A model generated the notes under the pieces. It had not been told where the DNA came from, did no database searches, and was given only the letters and a program-made list of their open reading frames with translations. From NCBI RefSeq assembly GCF_005862305.2, contig NZ_CP054024.1, positions 248,001 to 312,000 on the forward strand: DNA of 64,000 nt, read 5' to 3'. Shown in pieces: positions 60,318 through 64,000 of this stretch. This DNA is from Rhizobium indicum. Its GTDB lineage: Bacteria; Pseudomonadota; Alphaproteobacteria; Rhizobiales; Rhizobiaceae. The position numbers were made by a program, and so were the translations under genes. The stretch's first letter is position 1, and every line of letters starts with the position of its first letter.

Positions 60318-63300
60318 TCAGGACCGGCGCGCGACATCGACGAGGCGATGACGCTGCATCAGCTTCGACAGGATCTCCGTGCCCTCATCTGTCACCGGCA
60401 CGAAGAAGCGCAGCTTCCAATTGATCATCTCGGAGAACAGACCGATCGACCGCAGCCAGTCGCGCATGCCGTCGGTAAAGCCGGTTAATTCGACTCGGTA
60501 CTCGTTCATGACGCGGACGCGGCGGAGCGTCATGTCACCGGCAAGGCCGACGATCGAGGATCCGTCGACCAGCGCCGTCCAGGCTTGGTCGCCGCTCAAT
60601 ACTTGCGTCTGATCGATCCCGAAGTTGCGGCAAAGGCCGGCCAGCCGGTCGGGCGCGATGACGCGGCCGACGATCTGCTCGCCGTCATCCGTCTGCAGAC
60701 GACGAATGCGGCAGAAATCCTGCGGCAGCAGTTTCCAGATCGGCAGGAGCAGTCCGCTGACGATATACATCACCGACGTCGAGAATTCCGGCACGGCGGC
60801 GACCTCGGTATTCCAGGCAAGGGCGAAGGCCTGTTCGTCGGCTTCCTCCCAGGACGTCTCTTCAAGCTGGCGGGTCTCGAACCGGAGCTCGTCCATCGGC
60901 CGGATCAGCGACACGCGCGGCTGGACCGAGCCATCGTCCAGCATGATCGAACGGGTCGGCACCATCACCGCCGGCCGCCCCGACTTGCCGTTGATCATCA
61001 GCTTCACGCGGGGATCGCGACCGACCAGAGCCTGCACATCATGGAGCAGCATCGGCGCATTGCGATCCCTCCGCTCGATGGTCAGCAGGTGCGACTGCGC
61101 GCCGGTGACCGGATGCGTGTAGATCAGCCGCCGGTCGGCGATTGTCATGCTGTCGGCGGTGATCGTCTCCAGGCCTTTGTCATAGATGCCGGCGGCGATC
61201 GCCCCCTCGATGCGGGCGGCCAGCAGCTGCTCGAAGGCCTCGAACAGCAGGTTCTGCATGGTGATGGTCAGTGCCAGCATCCGATTGAGGAATGTCTGGA
61301 TCGGCGGCAGTTCATCCTTCAGCCCGCCCTCCTCCGAGGTGAGCGACAAACCAGTAATGCTCTCAAACTTGTCCAGCGAGCAGCCTTCGATCCTGCCGGC
61401 ATACAGCAGTCCGTAGAATTGCCGCAGCGCGTCGCGGGCATATTGGGATTCGAGATTGTCCTCGCTGCGAAACATGCCCTGTCCGCCGGTCTGACGCTGG
61501 CCACGGGTGATGGCGCCGAGCGTGTCGAGACGCCGGGCGATGGTCGAGAGGAAGCGCCGTTCGGCCTTGACGTTGGTGGCGATCATCCGGAACCGGGGCG
61601 GCTGCTTCTGATTGGTGCGATGGCTGCGCCCGAGGCCCTGGATCGCCACGTCGGCGCGCCAGCCTGCTTCCAGAAGGTTGTGCAGGCGCAGGCGCTGGTT
61701 CTTGGCGGCGAGGTCGGCATGATACGATCTCCCGGTCCCGCCCGCATCGCTGAAGACGAGAATGCCTTTCTCGTCGTCCATGAAGGCGCGGGCCTCGTCG
61801 AGATTGGCGCTGCCCGGCCGGTTCTGCACGCCATAGCGGGCGATGGACGTGCTGTCCTCACGGCGGACGATGCGACGCGAGCGGCCGGTGATCTCGGCGA
61901 CCTGGCTGGTTCCGAAGTGCTGGACGATCTGGTCGAGCGCCGTCGGAATCGCCGGCAGGCTGCCCAAGGTTTCGACTAGCTCGTCGCGTCGGCGTTCGGC
62001 CTCCCGGCAGATCACCGGGTTCCCGTTTGCGTCATGGACGGGACGGGAACTAAGATTGCCGTCAGCATCTGAGAATTCTTCGAAGAGCTGCACCGGGAAG
62101 GAGTGCAACAGATAGTCGATGACATATTCCCGCGGCGTGACGTCGACCTGCAGATCGCCCCAATCCTCGGTCGGGATCTGTGCCAGCCGGCGCTCGGTCA
62201 AAGCCGCGCCCGTCGAGACGAGCTGGATGATCGCAGCGTGACCCTCTTGCAGATCTGAAGCGGTCGCTTTGAGAAGGGCCGGCGTCTTCATCGAGGTCAG
62301 AAGATGATTGAAGAAGCGCTGCTTCGAGCTTTCGAAGGCCGAGCGTGCGGCGGCCTTAGCGTTTTTGTTCAATGTCCCGGATTTGCCGGTTATACCGGAT
62401 GCCTCCATGGCGGCGTCCAGATGGTTGTGGATGACCTGGAAGGCCTCGGCATAGGAATCGTAGATGCGGATCTGTTCCTCGGTGAGTTCGTGCTCGAGGA
62501 TCTCGTATTCGACGCCCTCAAATGAGAGCGACCGCGATGCGTAGAGGCCCATGGCTTTCAGGTCGCGCGCCAGCACCTCCATGGCGGCGACGCCGCCGTC
62601 CTCGATCGCCGCGATGAATTCGGAGCGCGTCGGGAAGGGAAAGTCGGCGCTGCCCCAGAGACCGAGCCGTTCGACATAGGCCAGCGATTCGACGTCCGTG
62701 GCGCCGGTCGCCGAAACGTAAACGACGCGGGCATCCGGCAATGCGCGCTGCAGGCGAAGGCCTGCCCTGCCCTGCTGCGACGCCGCCTTGTCGCCGCGCT
62801 CGGACTTGCCGCCGGCTGCGTTTGCCATCGCATGGCCTTCGTCGAAGACGATCACGCCGTCGAAATCGTCGCCGAGCCAGTCGACGATCTGCTGGACGCG
62901 CGAGCGTTTGCCTTCCCGCTCGTCGGTGCGCAGCGTCGCGAAGGTCGTAAAGAGGATGCCCTCTTCCAGCTTGATCGGCCTGCCCTGGCGGAACCGCGAC
63001 AGCGGGGTCACCAGCAGCTTTTCCTGGCCCAGCGCGCCCCAGTCACGCTGGGCGTCCTCGATCAGCTTGTCGGACTTCGAAATCCAGACGTGGCGACGGC
63101 GGCCCTTGAGCCAGTTGTCGAGAATGACGCCGGCAGCCTGGCGGCCTTTTCCCGCGCCCGTGCCATCACCGAGAAACCATCCACGGCGAAAACGAACGGC
63201 ATGCTTCCTGTCGGGTGCGACGGCCTTGAGATTGTCGAAGGAGGCATCGAGGCTCCAGTGGCCAGCGAGGTAACCGGAATGGGCTTCGCCGGCATAGATG

Positions 63301-64000
63301 ACGCTCTCGAGCTGGGCATCGGAGAGGTCGCCGCTGGTGACGATGCGCTTCGGCAGGTGCGGGCGATAGCTCGGCTTCGGCGGTGCGACCGAGGCCATTG
63401 CAACGGATTCGACCAGCGTGTCAGGATGAGTTTTTGCCTCGGGAATGTGGATCGACTGCAGCCGGTAGGTCTCGTAGATGCCATCCGCACTACTGGTTTC
63501 GTCCTTCGGCCGTGTGTCCCGCAGCTCGTAAGAGAGTTCGATGATCTCGTCATCGACGGGTATCGGACGGACCGTTGCTGCAGGCTTCGCCTGGCCGCCG
63601 ACCGCAGGGCGATGCGAAGATGTGGCGACCACTGCTGGATGCATCGTGTCCGCGCCCAGGCTACCGATGGAGTTCGACGCCGTCGAAGGCGCGCGGGGTG
63701 GAAGGCCGGTGATCAAGGTGAGCAGTGTTTCCAGATCGTGCGCTGTACCCTTCGACGTCACAAGCTTCAACGGATCGTCAGCCGGCATCTTGTCGATCAC
63801 GATCAGGCGCGTTTCCATCGTAGTTCCATGACGGGCGTAGATGCTGCCCCCAATCGCCGCGCTGAACAGGACCGTACTCTTCTCCTGCAGCCGCACGAAA
63901 GGGTCCCGCCATGCGGGATTGTCGGGTGAAAGGCCTGCACCAGTGATCGCGACCAGCCGCCCACCGGGAGCAAGCCGCGCGAATGCGGAGGAAAGATGCC
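60318..64000 (-). CDS. Strawberry-notch (SNO) helicase with methylase-like N terminus, partial
   Basis: The frame stays open through base 64000, so the 5' end is outside. The last bases encode HLSSAFARLAPGGRLVAITG and FVRLQEKSTVLFSAAIGGSI, the end of an N-terminal methyltransferase-like domain seen in such plasmid proteins. Then follow a DEAD-like helicase domain (Walker A GDGTGAGKGR, Walker B IVFDEGHAMANA) and the SNO C-terminal helicase (LVFSDAGGTGRSYHADLAAK, IQGLGRSHRTNQ). At least 1227 residues. Its cellular role in bacteria is not established; an anti-defence or DNA-processing role is suspected. Confidence 0.9.
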   Translation of the reverse strand, partial: HLSSAFARLAPGGRLVAITGAGLSPDNPAWRDPFVRLQEKSTVLFSAAIGGSIYARHGTTMETRLIVIDKMPADDPLKLVTSKGTAHDLETLLTLITGLPPRAPSTASNSIGSLGADTMHPAVVATSSHRPAVGGQAKPAATVRPIPVDDEIIELSYELRDTRPKDETSSADGIYETYRLQSIHIPEAKTHPDTLVESVAMASVAPPKPSYRPHLPKRIVTSGDLSDAQLESVIYAGEAHSGYLAGHWSLDASFDNLKAVAPDRKHAVRFRRGWFLGDGTGAGKGRQAAGVILDNWLKGRRRHVWISKSDKLIEDAQRDWGALGQEKLLVTPLSRFRQGRPIKLEEGILFTTFATLRTDEREGKRSRVQQIVDWLGDDFDGVIVFDEGHAMANAAGGKSERGDKAASQQGRAGLRLQRALPDARVVYVSATGATDVESLAYVERLGLWGSADFPFPTRSEFIAAIEDGGVAAMEVLARDLKAMGLYASRSLSFEGVEYEILEHELTEEQIRIYDSYAEAFQVIHNHLDAAMEASGITGKSGTLNKNAKAAARSAFESSKQRFFNHLLTSMKTPALLKATASDLQEGHAAIIQLVSTGAALTERRLAQIPTEDWGDLQVDVTPREYVIDYLLHSFPVQLFEEFSDADGNLSSRPVHDANGNPVICREAERRRDELVETLGSLPAIPTALDQIVQHFGTSQVAEITGRSRRIVRREDSTSIARYGVQNRPGSANLDEARAFMDDEKGILVFSDAGGTGRSYHADLAAKNQRLRLHNLLEAGWRADVAIQGLGRSHRTNQKQPPRFRMIATNVKAERRFLSTIARRLDTLGAITRGQRQTGGQGMFRSEDNLESQYARDALRQFYGLLYAGRIEGCSLDKFESITGLSLTSEEGGLKDELPPIQTFLNRMLALTITMQNLLFEAFEQLLAARIEGAIAAGIYDKGLETITADSMTIADRRLIYTHPVTGAQSHLLTIERRDRNAPMLLHDVQALVGRDPRVKLMINGKSGRPAVMVPTRSIMLDDGSVQPRVSLIRPMDELRFETRQLEETSWEEADEQAFALAWNTEVAAVPEFSTSVMYIVSGLLLPIWKLLPQDFCRIRRLQTDDGEQIVGRVIAPDRLAGLCRNFGIDQTQVLSGDQAWTALVDGSSIVGLAGDMTLRRVRVMNEYRVELTGFTDGMRDWLRSIGLFSEMINWKLRFFVPVTDEGTEILSKLMQRHRLVDVARRS

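Overview
The window looks like part of a large conjugative or symbiotic plasmid (or island) of a Rhizobiales bacterium of the Rhizobium, Ensifer or Agrobacterium type. The reasons are a Ti-type virB1-virB11/virG/virD4 locus with a VirF-like effector, many rhizobial insertion-sequence remnants, a second conjugation-type VirB operon with a coupling protein, a relaxase operon, and a plasmid-typical block of small domain-of-unknown-function genes ending in a giant 'strawberry notch' helicase. No rRNA, tRNA or CRISPR array was seen.

Layout. 1-1.83 kb: IS630 transposase running off the left edge, a LexA-like HTH gene, and a decayed IS66 element. 2.1-11.6 kb: a complete virB1-virB11 operon on the + strand with tightly overlapping genes. 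11.65-12.64 kb: an IS481-family element with a CTAG target duplication, inserted between virB11 and virG. 13.1-15.6 kb: virG, convergent with virD4. 15.8-20.67 kb: the two ends of an IS3-family element that enclose a VirF-like effector gene and a large-serine-recombinase element. 20.7-22.1 kb: decayed IS66 and dehydrogenase fragments. 22.1-24.7 kb: a hydrolase/membrane-protein pair resembling rcgR/rcgA. 25-29.8 kb: a degenerate HAD protein and a ParA/RHH/accessory/relaxase operon. 29.9-33.1 kb: six exported proteins, three of them tandem staphylococcal-nuclease-like folds, then a TrbM-like protein. 33.1-36 kb: an XRE regulator and unknown proteins. 36-50.3 kb: a minus-strand conjugation operon (transglycosylase, VirB2, B3, B4, a second transglycosylase, B5, lipoprotein, B6, B8, B9, B10, B11, coupling protein). 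50.4-52.3 kb: unknown genes. 52.3-53.5 kb: repeat-rich non-coding DNA. 53.5-64 kb: WGR, HU, DUF736, a toxin-antitoxin pair, DUF2493, toprim primase-like and SNO methylase/helicase genes.

How it works together. The virB/virD4 machine lacks local virC, virD1/D2 and virE genes but has a VirF-like substrate gene with an Arg-rich C terminus, so it is most simply read as a protein-delivery system for eukaryotic hosts. Its regulator VirG carries Glu at the phospho-acceptor position 52 and Val at position 77, the same pair as a laboratory constitutive allele. The second VirB operon, with its own coupling protein and the separate relaxase operon, is the conjugation machine. Several promoters of that half share a dyad operator, TTATAC-N4-GTATAA, overlapping the -10 box. 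Two intergenic copies of a roughly 120-nt element with compensatory base changes suggest an undescribed structured RNA near 54-55 kb.
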